Positions 1 to 7,811 of a DNA stretch of 49,690 bases are shown here, one piece after another; positions within the stretch are counted from its first letter, which is position 1; each line of letters starts with the position of its first letter. Source of the stretch: an uncultured Lachnoanaerobaculum sp. Lineage in GTDB: Bacteria > Bacillota > Clostridia > Lachnospirales > Lachnospiraceae. The position numbers and the translations under genes were made by a program. The DNA lies in the NCBI GenBank assembly GCA_946999385.1, contig CAMQCZ010000015.1, positions 1-49,690 on the forward strand. The letters run 5' to 3'. Under the pieces are notes generated by a model that was not told the DNA's origin, searched no databases, and saw only the letters and a program-made list of their open reading frames with translations.

Positions 1-906
1 AGATTTGGGCAGCATCTATGTAAAGATTTATGTGATTTAGGTAATGATGTTATGGCACAGACAAGAGAGCATATTCTTTTATCACGTCAGGTAGGTGTAC
101 CTTATATAGTTGTATTTATGAATAAATGCGATATGGTTGATGATGAAGAGCTTCTTGAATTAGTAGAGATGGAAATCAGAGATTTATTAAATGAATATGA
201 ATTCCCTGGTGATGATATTCCTGTTATTCATGGTTCAGCTCTTAAGGCTTTGGAAGATCCAAATGGTACATGGGGAGATAAGATTATGGAACTTATGGAT
301 GCAGTAGATGCATATATTCCTAATCCTGAAAGAGAAACAGATAAGCCATTCTTAATGCCTGTAGAAGATGTATTTACTATAACAGGTCGTGGTACAGTTG
401 CCACAGGTAGAGTAGAGCGTGGTACACTTCATCTTAATGATGAGGTTGAAATCCTCGGTATCCGTGAAGATATTAAGAAGACAGTTGTTACAGGTATAGA
501 GATGTTTAGAAAACTTCTTGATGAAGCTAGAGCCGGTGATAATATCGGTGCACTTCTTAGAGGTATTCAAAGAACAGAAATCGAAAGAGGACAGGTTCTT
601 GCTAAGCCAGGTACTGTAAAATGCCATAAGAAATTTACAGCACAAGTTTATGTATTGACAAAAGATGAAGGTGGACGTCATACTCCTTTCTTCAATAATT
701 ATAGACCACAGTTTTATTTTAGAACAACAGATATCACAGGTGTTTGTGAATTACCTGCAGGTACAGAAATGTGTATGCCTGGAGATAATGTTGAAATGAC
801 AATTGAGCTTATTCATCCTGTTGCTTGTGAGCAGGGTCTTAGATTTGCTATTCGTGAAGGCGGTAGAACCGTAGGTTCAGGAAGAGTTGCTAAGATTATT
901 GAATAA
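1..906 (+). CDS. tuf: Elongation factor Tu, 3' part (5' end cut by the window)
   Basis: EF-Tu delivers aminoacyl-tRNA to the ribosome as a GTP complex. From base 52 the translation follows the family closely: MAQTREHILL, then the guanine-specificity motif NKCDMVDD, the SALKALE segment of the G domain, and full domains 2 and 3 ending GSGRVAKIIE. The start codon and the P-loop half of the G domain lie outside the window. The frame stays open to base 1, but the 17 residues before MAQTREH do not resemble EF-Tu, which should read like AILVVAATDGV there. I take that as an assembly-edge or rearrangement signal. tuf is often duplicated, a common reason for a contig to break here. Followed by a terminator at 953. 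Confidence 0.95.
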   Translation, partial: RFGQHLCKDLCDLGNDVMAQTREHILLSRQVGVPYIVVFMNKCDMVDDEELLELVEMEIRDLLNEYEFPGDDIPVIHGSALKALEDPNGTWGDKIMELMDAVDAYIPNPERETDKPFLMPVEDVFTITGRGTVATGRVERGTLHLNDEVEILGIREDIKKTVVTGIEMFRKLLDEARAGDNIGALLRGIQRTEIERGQVLAKPGTVKCHKKFTAQVYVLTKDEGGRHTPFFNNYRPQFYFRTTDITGVCELPAGTEMCMPGDNVEMTIELIHPVACEQGLRFAIREGGRTVGSGRVAKIIE

Positions 907-952
907 TTAATCTTGCGAGTGTTTTGATTATTATATAGATATTATTTGGAAA

Positions 953-992
953 GATGGTATAACCGATGTTTTAATGGTTATGCCATTTTTTC
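953..992 (+). terminator. Rho-independent terminator of tuf
   Basis: A 12-bp stem (953-964 with 976-987, two G-U pairs) with an 11-nt loop runs into a T tract at 986-992. It lies 47 bases after the tuf stop codon. Confidence 0.85.
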
Positions 993-1071
993 TTATATAA
1001 AGAAAACGATTTTATATTTTTTGATTCTCAAATTATATTATCAGTAAAAAATCGGATTTTTTATACACAAA

Positions 1072-1109
1072 AAAGTCGCTAAATAATATAAAATAAACTA
1101 AGCGACTTT
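1072..1109 (-). terminator. Hairpin with T tract on the minus strand
   Basis: A perfect 9-bp stem (aaagtcgct at 1072-1080, agcgacttt at 1101-1109) has its run of Ts only on the minus strand, so it would stop leftward transcription. No minus-strand protein gene exists to its right. Confidence 0.55.
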
Positions 1110-1410
1110 AAAAAATTATAAATATAAAGTTATTTGGGGGGCTTGGCGATATAAAATCGCCAAGTATGAGTATGAAAAAGCTTTTAGTTTCTATAATAGA
1201 AACTAGTGTTAACGTTTCCATTAACACTCTCAAGTTTATATGATAAATGTGAAAAAACTATGGCTTTAAAATAAAAAATAGATAAAATAGAGAAAAAAAT
1301 ACTAAAATATATATATTTTAAAAATTAAATTTATAAGTATACTATTAGTATAGAAAAAAGTATTATATTATAAGATATATAATATTTTAAAGCTTATATT
1401 AAAATTTGTA

Positions 1411-1446
1411 AAAAGAGCTACTATAAAAAATACCTTTTGCTCTTTT
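1411..1446. terminator. Two-sided terminator-like hairpin
   Basis: An 8-bp stem, aaaagagc (1411-1418) with gctctttt (1439-1446), carries A and T flanks that would work on either strand. It separates the hairpin-rich region from the gene at 1547. Confidence 0.45.
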
Positions 1447-1546
1447 ATGTTGATAGTTATTATATTTTATAAATTTATATGAAAATTTCTTTTATATATT
1501 TTGTGTAAGTGTTAAAATATTTTTATAAAAAATAGGAGAGTACATT

Positions 1547-3331
1547 TTGGAGATAGATTTATTAAATAAGGTAATTTGTGGATTTAGGCAAAAAGATGTT
1601 AAGTCTTTTGAAAATCTTTTTTTATTGACATATAAAAACACCTTATCTGATATTGTTCAATATATAGATGACGATGCTTTAGTAATGAATATTTTAAAGA
1701 AAACATATATAAAGCTTTGGAATCGAGCCGGTTCTATACCTGAGCAGAGCCTGCTTAGAGCATGGATAAGAATTTTGATAAAAGAGAGCTTTAAAAATAT
1801 AGAAAATTTGAAAAATATAGAAATCAGTGATTTTGTAGATGATAATATCTTAAAGGAAAAAGATATAGAACAAAAGGCTATTACAGCATTGATAGAGATA
1901 GAGGAAGAATTAGGTATTTCTATAATAGAGGATGTTGAAAATAAAGGAGTGAAAATAGTAAAAACTATATTAAGAATGATATTTTTATTTATAATTGGTT
2001 TTTTAGCTATTTTTACTCTATTAAGTGTGTTTTCTATATTGAAGGATATTATTAAAAAAGAGAATATCAGTGATAAAATAAAAATAGAAAAAAATATTGA
2101 AATTAAAGAAAAAAAAGACAAAAAAAAGCCACTTTTGGGATGGAATGAGTTTGAAAATACAAAAAAATATAGAAAATCTAATGGCAAAATGGCAGAAAAT
2201 GAATTTTTGAAAATTAATAATTCTATATATTATTTTTCTTCTGATGGATCTATGTATAAAGGAAGCTTAAGAAGGGGTATTTTTGAGTATATATTTGACG
2301 ATGATGGTAAATTAATAAAGATAGATTGTAGCAAAAATCTATATAAAAGTGATAATGATTTTTTGACTAAATTAAGAGAAGAGGGCTTCGTTGATAGAGC
2401 TGATAATATTATAGAATATTCTGATATTGAAGATGAAAATTTTATCTATTTTTTGGAAAATTTGGAAAGCAGAAATGAAAATATTAATCTTCTAAGATAC
2501 AATAAAGAAGATAAAAATATGGAAAAAATAGATAATGATATATCAGGCTATCTTATTTTAAAGGATAAAGAAATAGCATATTCTAAGGGTGATGAAATTA
2601 AATTTTTTAACAAATATGCAGGTGGAGAAAAAATCAATAAAGCTTATACTATTGATAAAAAAGGTGATAAATATATATTGCTGGATAGCTTTGGAGATTT
2701 GGCTAATAAAAATAAAGATAGTATAAAAATAGATAATAGAATTTATTATTTTAAGAATGATGTAATAGACAGTGTGTATTCTGCAAATCCTGAAATAGCC
2801 GGTAATATATATAGCTATAAAGAAGGAAAGAATAAAATATATATAAATGATCAAGCTTTTTTAAAGGATGGAATATATATAACTGCAATGGTAGCCAGAG
2901 GAGAATATATTTATTACAGCTGTGTAGTTGAAAATAGTGATGGTATACAGAAAAGTAAAATTGCGAGGATAAATATTAATACAAAGGAAGTTGAAGATGT
3001 AACAAAGCATTTTAGCGGCTCTATAATTAGTATGTATTATTATAAGGATTATTCGGGAATTTATATGGAATATTTACCAAATTCTCCTAAAAATGCTTAT
3101 GGAATGATAGCTATACTGAGTCCTGAAAATGATTTGTTTGTTATTAATGATGATAATTTTAGAAACTCTCTAAAAGATAGTAATGAAATGCTTGAGCTTA
3201 TTATGATAGATAATAATGGGATACATTGTTATTTAAGTAAGTGTGATATAATGCAAAATGGTGATTTGGAGATTAAAAGTAAGAAGGCTGTAACTATAAA
3301 TGAAAGTAGTATAAGCTTTCTTGAGAGGTAA
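1547..3331 (+). CDS. Sigma-factor-like N-terminus, membrane anchor and extracellular sensor-like domain; unknown function
   Basis: TTG start chosen because AGGAG (1534-1538) stands 8 bases upstream. Residues about 15-90 resemble ECF sigma region 2 (FENLF...TYKNT, a YIKLW segment, then RAWIRILIKESF). No region 4 helix-turn-helix follows. One transmembrane helix lies at about 141-165. After it comes a Lys-rich linker and roughly 400 residues with repeated aromatic strands (SIYYF, RIYYF, EYIYY), like DUF5050/propeller-type extracellular domains. The orientation would be N-in, C-out. It heads a tight operon with the PLP decarboxylase-family gene 8 bases downstream. A sensor that sequesters or mimics a sigma factor is possible, but I do not recognise this architecture as a named family. 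Confidence 0.75.
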   Translation: MEIDLLNKVICGFRQKDVKSFENLFLLTYKNTLSDIVQYIDDDALVMNILKKTYIKLWNRAGSIPEQSLLRAWIRILIKESFKNIENLKNIEISDFVDDNILKEKDIEQKAITALIEIEEELGISIIEDVENKGVKIVKTILRMIFLFIIGFLAIFTLLSVFSILKDIIKKENISDKIKIEKNIEIKEKKDKKKPLLGWNEFENTKKYRKSNGKMAENEFLKINNSIYYFSSDGSMYKGSLRRGIFEYIFDDDGKLIKIDCSKNLYKSDNDFLTKLREEGFVDRADNIIEYSDIEDENFIYFLENLESRNENINLLRYNKEDKNMEKIDNDISGYLILKDKEIAYSKGDEIKFFNKYAGGEKINKAYTIDKKGDKYILLDSFGDLANKNKDSIKIDNRIYYFKNDVIDSVYSANPEIAGNIYSYKEGKNKIYINDQAFLKDGIYITAMVARGEYIYYSCVVENSDGIQKSKIARININTKEVEDVTKHFSGSIISMYYYKDYSGIYMEYLPNSPKNAYGMIAILSPENDLFVINDDNFRNSLKDSNEMLELIMIDNNGIHCYLSKCDIMQNGDLEIKSKKAVTINESSISFLER

Positions 3332-3339
3332 GAATTATT

Positions 3340-4680
3340 ATGAAGGATACTTTTGCATTTAAATTAAAAAAATATGTTGATAGTGATATTTATCCATTTC
3401 ATATGCCCGGGCATAAGAGAAATATGCCGAGATTTATTAAAGAGTGTTTGAATAATTTAATAGAGCTTGATTTGACAGAGCTTGAATATACAGATGATTT
3501 ACATGAACCGAGAGGGATAATAAAAGAAAGCTTGGATTATGCAAGGGCGGTCTATAATACAAGAAAAACTTATTTTATAGTAAATGGAAGTACTTGTGCT
3601 ATACATACTGCACTTAGAACTGTTGAAAAAAAAGATAAATATATATTAATGGCAAGTAATGCACATTTTAGTGCATATAATTCTATAAATTTAAATAATT
3701 TAAATGTCAAATATATAAATGTAAAAAGAGATGAAAAATATAATATATATTTAGGAGCTGATGTGGAAGAGATTGAAAAAAATATACAAAATAAAGATAT
3801 CTCGGCAGTATATATTACCAGTCCTACATATGAAGGTGTAATTAGTGATATAGAATATATATCTAAGCTATGTCATGAAAATAAGATTATATTAATAGTA
3901 GATGAGGCTCATGGTGCTCATCTTCCTTTTATAGACAGCAAGAAATCGGCTTTAGCTATGGGAGCTGATATAGTTATACAAAGCTTGCATAAAACTTTGC
4001 CGGCTTTTACACAGACAGCCTTACTTCATATCAATTCACAAAGAATTAATCTTGAAAAAATAGAAAAAAATATAAGGGTTTTTGAAACAAGTTCTCCTTC
4101 GTATATATTTATTTCATCTATAGATGCATGTATTAGATATAGCAAAGAATATGCCGGCGAGGATATAAAAAAATATTTGGAAAATATTAGAGAATTTAGA
4201 AAGAATAAATATCATAATTTTGAGATATTTGATATAAGAAATCCTGATTCAGGAGTAAAATATTTGGACGAAACAAAATTGACTATATGTATAAAAAATA
4301 ATATTATTGATGCAAGCTTATTATCAAAAATATTAAGAAATGAATATAAAATTGAAGTTGAAATGAGTAATAAAAATTATATTTTAGCATATACGAGCTT
4401 TTGTGATACTAGAGAGGGCTTTGTAAGACTTAGTCTGGCATTAGCTGATATTGATAAAAAAATTGATATAAGTAAACTAAAAGAATATCAAAATATAAAA
4501 GAATATGATAAAGTAATAGAGGAGAAACTAAATAGATTAAAAGATAAGATTTTATATAATAATATATATATATATCCGCCGGGTATTCCTTTGATTAAGT
4601 CCGGAGATATATTGGATAAAGCAAAATATGATGAAATATATAATTATCTTATTTTGGGATATAAAATTATATTTGATTAA
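3340..4680 (+). CDS. Orn/Lys/Arg decarboxylase-family PLP enzyme
   Basis: Fold-type I PLP enzyme of the SpeA/YaaO group, which decarboxylates basic amino acids to polyamines; the exact substrate is unknown. Visible marks are FHMPGHKRN near the N-terminus, the cofactor-phosphate loop NGSTCAIHT (82-90), DEAHGAH (188-194) and the Schiff-base lysine in SLHKT (K218). At 446 residues it is shorter than classic members (about 480-490), with a reduced C-terminal domain. It sits 8 bases after the sensor gene and 17 before the kinase-like gene. In Firmicutes, genes of this type commonly precede the tmk/gmk-like and holB genes, as here, so substrate assignment from context alone is weak. Confidence 0.9.
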   Translation: MKDTFAFKLKKYVDSDIYPFHMPGHKRNMPRFIKECLNNLIELDLTELEYTDDLHEPRGIIKESLDYARAVYNTRKTYFIVNGSTCAIHTALRTVEKKDKYILMASNAHFSAYNSINLNNLNVKYINVKRDEKYNIYLGADVEEIEKNIQNKDISAVYITSPTYEGVISDIEYISKLCHENKIILIVDEAHGAHLPFIDSKKSALAMGADIVIQSLHKTLPAFTQTALLHINSQRINLEKIEKNIRVFETSSPSYIFISSIDACIRYSKEYAGEDIKKYLENIREFRKNKYHNFEIFDIRNPDSGVKYLDETKLTICIKNNIIDASLLSKILRNEYKIEVEMSNKNYILAYTSFCDTREGFVRLSLALADIDKKIDISKLKEYQNIKEYDKVIEEKLNRLKDKILYNNIYIYPPGIPLIKSGDILDKAKYDEIYNYLILGYKIIFD

Positions 4681-4697
4681 AGATATGGAGATATAGA

Positions 4698-5279
4698 TTG
4701 GGTAAAATATATTATATAATGGGTAAGTCCGCTACAGGCAAGGATACGATATATTCTAAATTGTATGAAGATTGTCATAAAACTAAAAAGATTATGTTGT
4801 ATACAACCAGACCTGCCAGAGATGAAGAGGTGGATGGACTTGATTACAAGTTTGTTACAATTAAAGAAATAGAAGAATTTGAAAGGGCAAATAAACTTAT
4901 AGAAAAAAGAACTTATAAAACCAATTATGGAGCTTGGACATATGCTACAATAGATGATGGTAAGATAAATCTTGAAAACAGAAATTATTTAGGTATAGGA
5001 ACCTTGGAGTCCTATAAAAAAATGAAAAAATATTTTGGAGATGATAATGTAGTTCCTATTTATTTAAGTGTTGATGACAGTATTAGGTTACAAAGAGCTT
5101 TAAATAGAGAAAATATGCAGAAAATTCCAAAATATGATGAGCTATGTAGACGTTATCTTGCTGATGAGGAGGATTTTTCAAAGGAAAAATTAGAAGAGGC
5201 AGGGATAAAAAAAGCCTATATAAATGAAAATCTAAAATTTTGCCTTGATGAAATAAAAAAAGATATGGGGTTGATATAA
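4698..5279 (+). CDS. Guanylate kinase-like nucleoside monophosphate kinase
   Basis: P-loop kinase of the guanylate kinase family, which transfers phosphate from ATP to GMP. The Walker A is GKSATGKDT (9-17), with an Asp after the Lys that differs from the usual GKST of housekeeping Gmk. The GMP-binding element TTRPARDEEVDGLDYKFV is intact, and the lid arginines appear in LQRALNRE. TTG start at 4698 with TGGAG seven bases upstream. The stop codon overlaps the holB start (TAATG). This holB-linked version is probably a paralogue of the main gmk, so I give no symbol. Confidence 0.85.
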   Translation: MGKIYYIMGKSATGKDTIYSKLYEDCHKTKKIMLYTTRPARDEEVDGLDYKFVTIKEIEEFERANKLIEKRTYKTNYGAWTYATIDDGKINLENRNYLGIGTLESYKKMKKYFGDDNVVPIYLSVDDSIRLQRALNRENMQKIPKYDELCRRYLADEEDFSKEKLEEAGIKKAYINENLKFCLDEIKKDMGLI

Positions 5280-6286
5280 TGCTTTCTTTTGATGAAATTA
5301 TTTCACAGAAAAAAATAATAGCTTATTTTAGAAAAGCTATAGCAAATGATAAGCTTTCACATTCGTATATTATAAGTGGAAATAGCGGAATGGGGAAAAA
5401 AAGTATAGCAAATGCTTTTGCACTGGAGCTTATGTGTAATTCTATAGATAATAAGCCTTGTCTTTGTTGCAAGGCTTGTAAACAAATTATTGCAGGTACT
5501 AATGTCGATTTGATATATATCAAGCATGAAAAGCCGAAGCTTATTTCTATTAATGAGATAAGACAACAGCTTATTCAAAGTGCTTATATAAGACCGATTA
5601 ATAGTAAGTATAAAATATATATTGTGGATGAGGCTGAAACATTAAGTATAGAGGCACAAAATGCATTGCTAAAAATTATAGAAGAAGCACCGGAATATAT
5701 TATTATAATCTTACTTACTAATAATTTAGAGGCATTTTTAGATACTATAAAATCAAGATGTGTAAAATTGAATATGGAATATATAAAAAAAATAGATATT
5801 GCCAATTATTTAAAAAATAAATATAAGCTAAGTGATAACAAATTAGAAGAAATTACATCATTTGCCGGAGGTAATTTGGGCAAGGCTATAGTCTTGTGTA
5901 CCGATGAAGAGAAAATTTATTTTTATGAAAAAATTATTGAAATATTGAAAAATATAAATAAGCTTAGCTCATATAAAAGCTTTGAATATTTAGAAATACT
6001 AAAGGATAATAAGGATAATCTATTAACATTTATAGAAATTTCAAATATGTGGTATAGAGATATCTTATTAATTAAAAGTAGTAAAAAGTCTGCTCAAAGA
6101 GATAGGCTTGATAAATTGATTTTTAAAAAAGAATATACAAGCCTGTTAGAATTAGCAGGCTTGTATACATTTTCTAAAATAAATAAGCTCATAGAATTAC
6201 TTGGTGAAGCAGGTGAAAAAATAAAAGCCAATGTAAATATAGAAATACTTAGCTTTATATTGTTGGATGAAATGAGAATATATTGA
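5279..6286 (+). CDS. holB: DNA polymerase III delta-prime subunit
   Basis: Clamp-loader AAA+ subunit that helps load the beta clamp at the replication fork. Seen: Walker A GNSGMGKKS (34-42), a zinc-binding cysteine group (C53, C61, C64, C67), the Walker B region YIVDEAETLS, sensor-1 residues in the ILLTNN strand and the SRC motif (SRCVKL). Length 335 is normal for a Firmicute HolB. It overlaps the preceding gene by one base and ends the operon. The next gene converges from the minus strand five bases on. Confidence 0.93.
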   Translation: MLSFDEIISQKKIIAYFRKAIANDKLSHSYIISGNSGMGKKSIANAFALELMCNSIDNKPCLCCKACKQIIAGTNVDLIYIKHEKPKLISINEIRQQLIQSAYIRPINSKYKIYIVDEAETLSIEAQNALLKIIEEAPEYIIIILLTNNLEAFLDTIKSRCVKLNMEYIKKIDIANYLKNKYKLSDNKLEEITSFAGGNLGKAIVLCTDEEKIYFYEKIIEILKNINKLSSYKSFEYLEILKDNKDNLLTFIEISNMWYRDILLIKSSKKSAQRDRLDKLIFKKEYTSLLELAGLYTFSKINKLIELLGEAGEKIKANVNIEILSFILLDEMRIY

Positions 6287-6324
6287 TAGAGCTAATTGAT
6301 TATTTTATAATTTAAAAGCTCTAT
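6286..6324. terminator. Possible shared terminator hairpin between convergent holB and the Crp/Fnr gene
   Basis: An 8-bp stem (6286-6293 with 6317-6324) with a long A/T loop overlaps the 3' ends of both convergent genes. No strong T tract follows, so support is weak. Confidence 0.3.
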
Positions 6325-6945
6325 AAAATTAGACTTTATTTTTATTATCTCATCTTTTTCCATTCGTGAAAATTCACGGGATAGAGCTGAACGATTACAG
6401 GCTAAAAATTTAGCTAAATCTTCTCTTGTATATTTTAATTTTATAATATTATTATTTTGAGCTTTAGCTTCATAATATAAAAATGTCAAAATTTTTTCTC
6501 TTAGTGATGATTTTGAATATAAATTCATTTTAAAGCTTAGATAAGAAAGCTGTCTTTCCATTTCAAATATAATATTTTCCATAAGTAAGCTTCTATATTT
6601 ACAAGTTTTACTTTTAGCATCATAGATAGTGGCTATATCAAGTGATAATATTTGAGAATTGGTTTTTGGCTTTAATATACGATTAAAATTTGCATCAAAA
6701 TTAAAGGCAAAGGAATCAGGCTTGATATATCTTTTATCTATGATTTCAGTGCCATATTCATCAAGAGATATTAAATCTATAACACCGGATAATACAATAA
6801 AGGCTTTAAAGCCTTTATATAATTCATAATTATATGTATCCTTATTTAGATTTTTTATAGTATAATTAACACAATTCAATATTTTTTTTATGTTATCAGC
6901 TTCAATTTGTTTGAAGAAATCACTTTTTTTAAGTATATCTATCAT
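6292..6945 (-). CDS. Crp/Fnr-family transcriptional regulator
   Basis: Cyclic-nucleotide-binding-like N-domain (a YKGFKAFIVLSGVIDLI beta-roll segment), a long dimer helix, and a C-terminal Crp-type HTH with TREDLAKFLACNRSALSREF as recognition region. The start is set at MIDILKK because GGAG stands five bases upstream; an in-frame ATG 24 bases earlier lacks a site. The four-cysteine N-terminal pattern of oxygen-sensing Fnr is absent, so the ligand is unknown. It is divergent from the methyltransferase/ABC/cupin operon, and the short shared intergenic region makes that operon its likely target. Confidence 0.88.
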   Translation of the reverse strand: MIDILKKSDFFKQIEADNIKKILNCVNYTIKNLNKDTYNYELYKGFKAFIVLSGVIDLISLDEYGTEIIDKRYIKPDSFAFNFDANFNRILKPKTNSQILSLDIATIYDAKSKTCKYRSLLMENIIFEMERQLSYLSFKMNLYSKSSLREKILTFLYYEAKAQNNNIIKLKYTREDLAKFLACNRSALSREFSRMEKDEIIKIKSNFIELLNYKIIN

Positions 6946-6983
6946 TTTTTCTCCAAGTTGCCAAAGCAACAGAAAATTTTTAA

Positions 6984-7012
6984 ATATTAGATATAATATA
7001 TATTAAATTCAA
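6984..7012 (-). promoter_or_regulatory. Candidate promoter of the Crp/Fnr gene
   Basis: On the minus strand TTGAAT and TAATAT are 17 bases apart, in the region shared with the divergent operon. The surroundings are pure A/T, so chance matches are likely. Confidence 0.4.
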
Positions 7013-7048
7013 AAAAAATTCAATTATTTTATGAAAAGGAGATATAAT

Positions 7049-7807
7049 ATGTCTAATATAAATATGAGTTTAGGGCATGATTTTTTAAAAGCTCTGGGTA
7101 GAACAAGACTAAGACCTGGTGGAGGAGTTATGACTGACTACCTTTTAGAGTCTGTAAATATAAATAAGGATACGAGGATTTTGGAGGTGGCATGTAATCA
7201 GGGAGATAATCTTATCCGAATTTATACAAAATACAAATGCAATGTATGCGGTATAGATTTAGATGAAAATGTAATAGAGCAAGCTAAAGAAAATTTGTCA
7301 TTACTTGAGCTTAGCGATGAAATTTCTATAAAACATATGAATGCACTGGATTTGCAATTTGAAGATAATTCCTTTGATATTATTATAAATGAGGCTATGC
7401 TTACAATGTTAAGGGACAGTGATAAGGATAAGGCTTTAAAGGAATATTATCGTGTTTTAAAGACCGGAGGATATTTACTTACTCATGATGTTGCTATTAA
7501 TGTAGAGGATATTTCGTCAAGAAAGGATTTATCTAAGATGGTTAATATGAGTGTATTTCCTCTTACAGTTGAAAATTGGAAGAAAAAGTTTGAACAATTC
7601 GGTTTTAAGGTCTTAGATGAAAAGCATGGTAAATTTTTATTATTGGATAGGGATACCATTATTAAAGACGAGGGACCGATTAGGGCAGCCCAGTTTTTCA
7701 AGAATAGTCAAAAGGAAGAATATAAGGAAAGATTTGAAATGATGAGAACAAAGTCATTGGATGATACAAAAAATTATATTGTTATAGTAGCAAGAAAGGA
7801 AGAATAA
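7049..7807 (+). CDS. Class I SAM-dependent methyltransferase
   Basis: Rossmann methyltransferase of the Methyltransf_11 type. Motif I is LEVACNQGDN, with the acidic ribose-binding residue in CGIDLD, motif II region SFDIIINEAMLTML and post-motif LKTGGYLL. The start is placed at ATG 7049, six codons inside the longest frame, because AAAGGAG (7034-7040) sits correctly for it. It opens the operon with the FepBDC-type transporter, 4 bases before the lipoprotein gene. The substrate cannot be read from sequence. Co-location with metal-complex uptake genes suggests it modifies a metallophore, porphyrin or corrinoid ligand, or a small molecule made from it. Confidence 0.88.
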   Translation: MSNINMSLGHDFLKALGRTRLRPGGGVMTDYLLESVNINKDTRILEVACNQGDNLIRIYTKYKCNVCGIDLDENVIEQAKENLSLLELSDEISIKHMNALDLQFEDNSFDIIINEAMLTMLRDSDKDKALKEYYRVLKTGGYLLTHDVAINVEDISSRKDLSKMVNMSVFPLTVENWKKKFEQFGFKVLDEKHGKFLLLDRDTIIKDEGPIRAAQFFKNSQKEEYKERFEMMRTKSLDDTKNYIVIVARKEE

Positions 7808-7811
7808 ATAA

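Larger units (their letters stand above)
907..1546. other. Long non-coding region with clustered hairpins
   Basis: No convincing gene lies between tuf and the TTG start at 1547. The region holds the tuf terminator (953-992), a hairpin oriented as a minus-strand terminator (1072-1109), three consecutive perfect hairpins (1142-1164, 1186-1204, 1205-1228) and a fourth two-sided hairpin (1411-1446). The stretch 1229-1410 is almost pure A/T with no visible structure. The hairpin group may belong to an unrecognised small RNA (see findings). Confidence 0.6.

Noticed and set aside
352..681. A 109-codon antisense frame inside tuf
   Set aside because: It lies wholly within a highly conserved gene, has no ribosome site and its residue pattern is a Cys/Ser-rich shadow of the tuf codons.
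1501..1529. TTGTGT-17-TATAAA as promoter of the sensor gene
   Set aside because: The implied transcript start would fall inside the ribosome-binding site of the TTG start, so it cannot serve this gene as called.
1657..2187. A 176-codon antisense frame under the sigma-like gene
   Set aside because: Phe/Ser/Ile-rich composition typical of an AT-rich complement; no ribosome site; the + strand frame is clearly the coding one.
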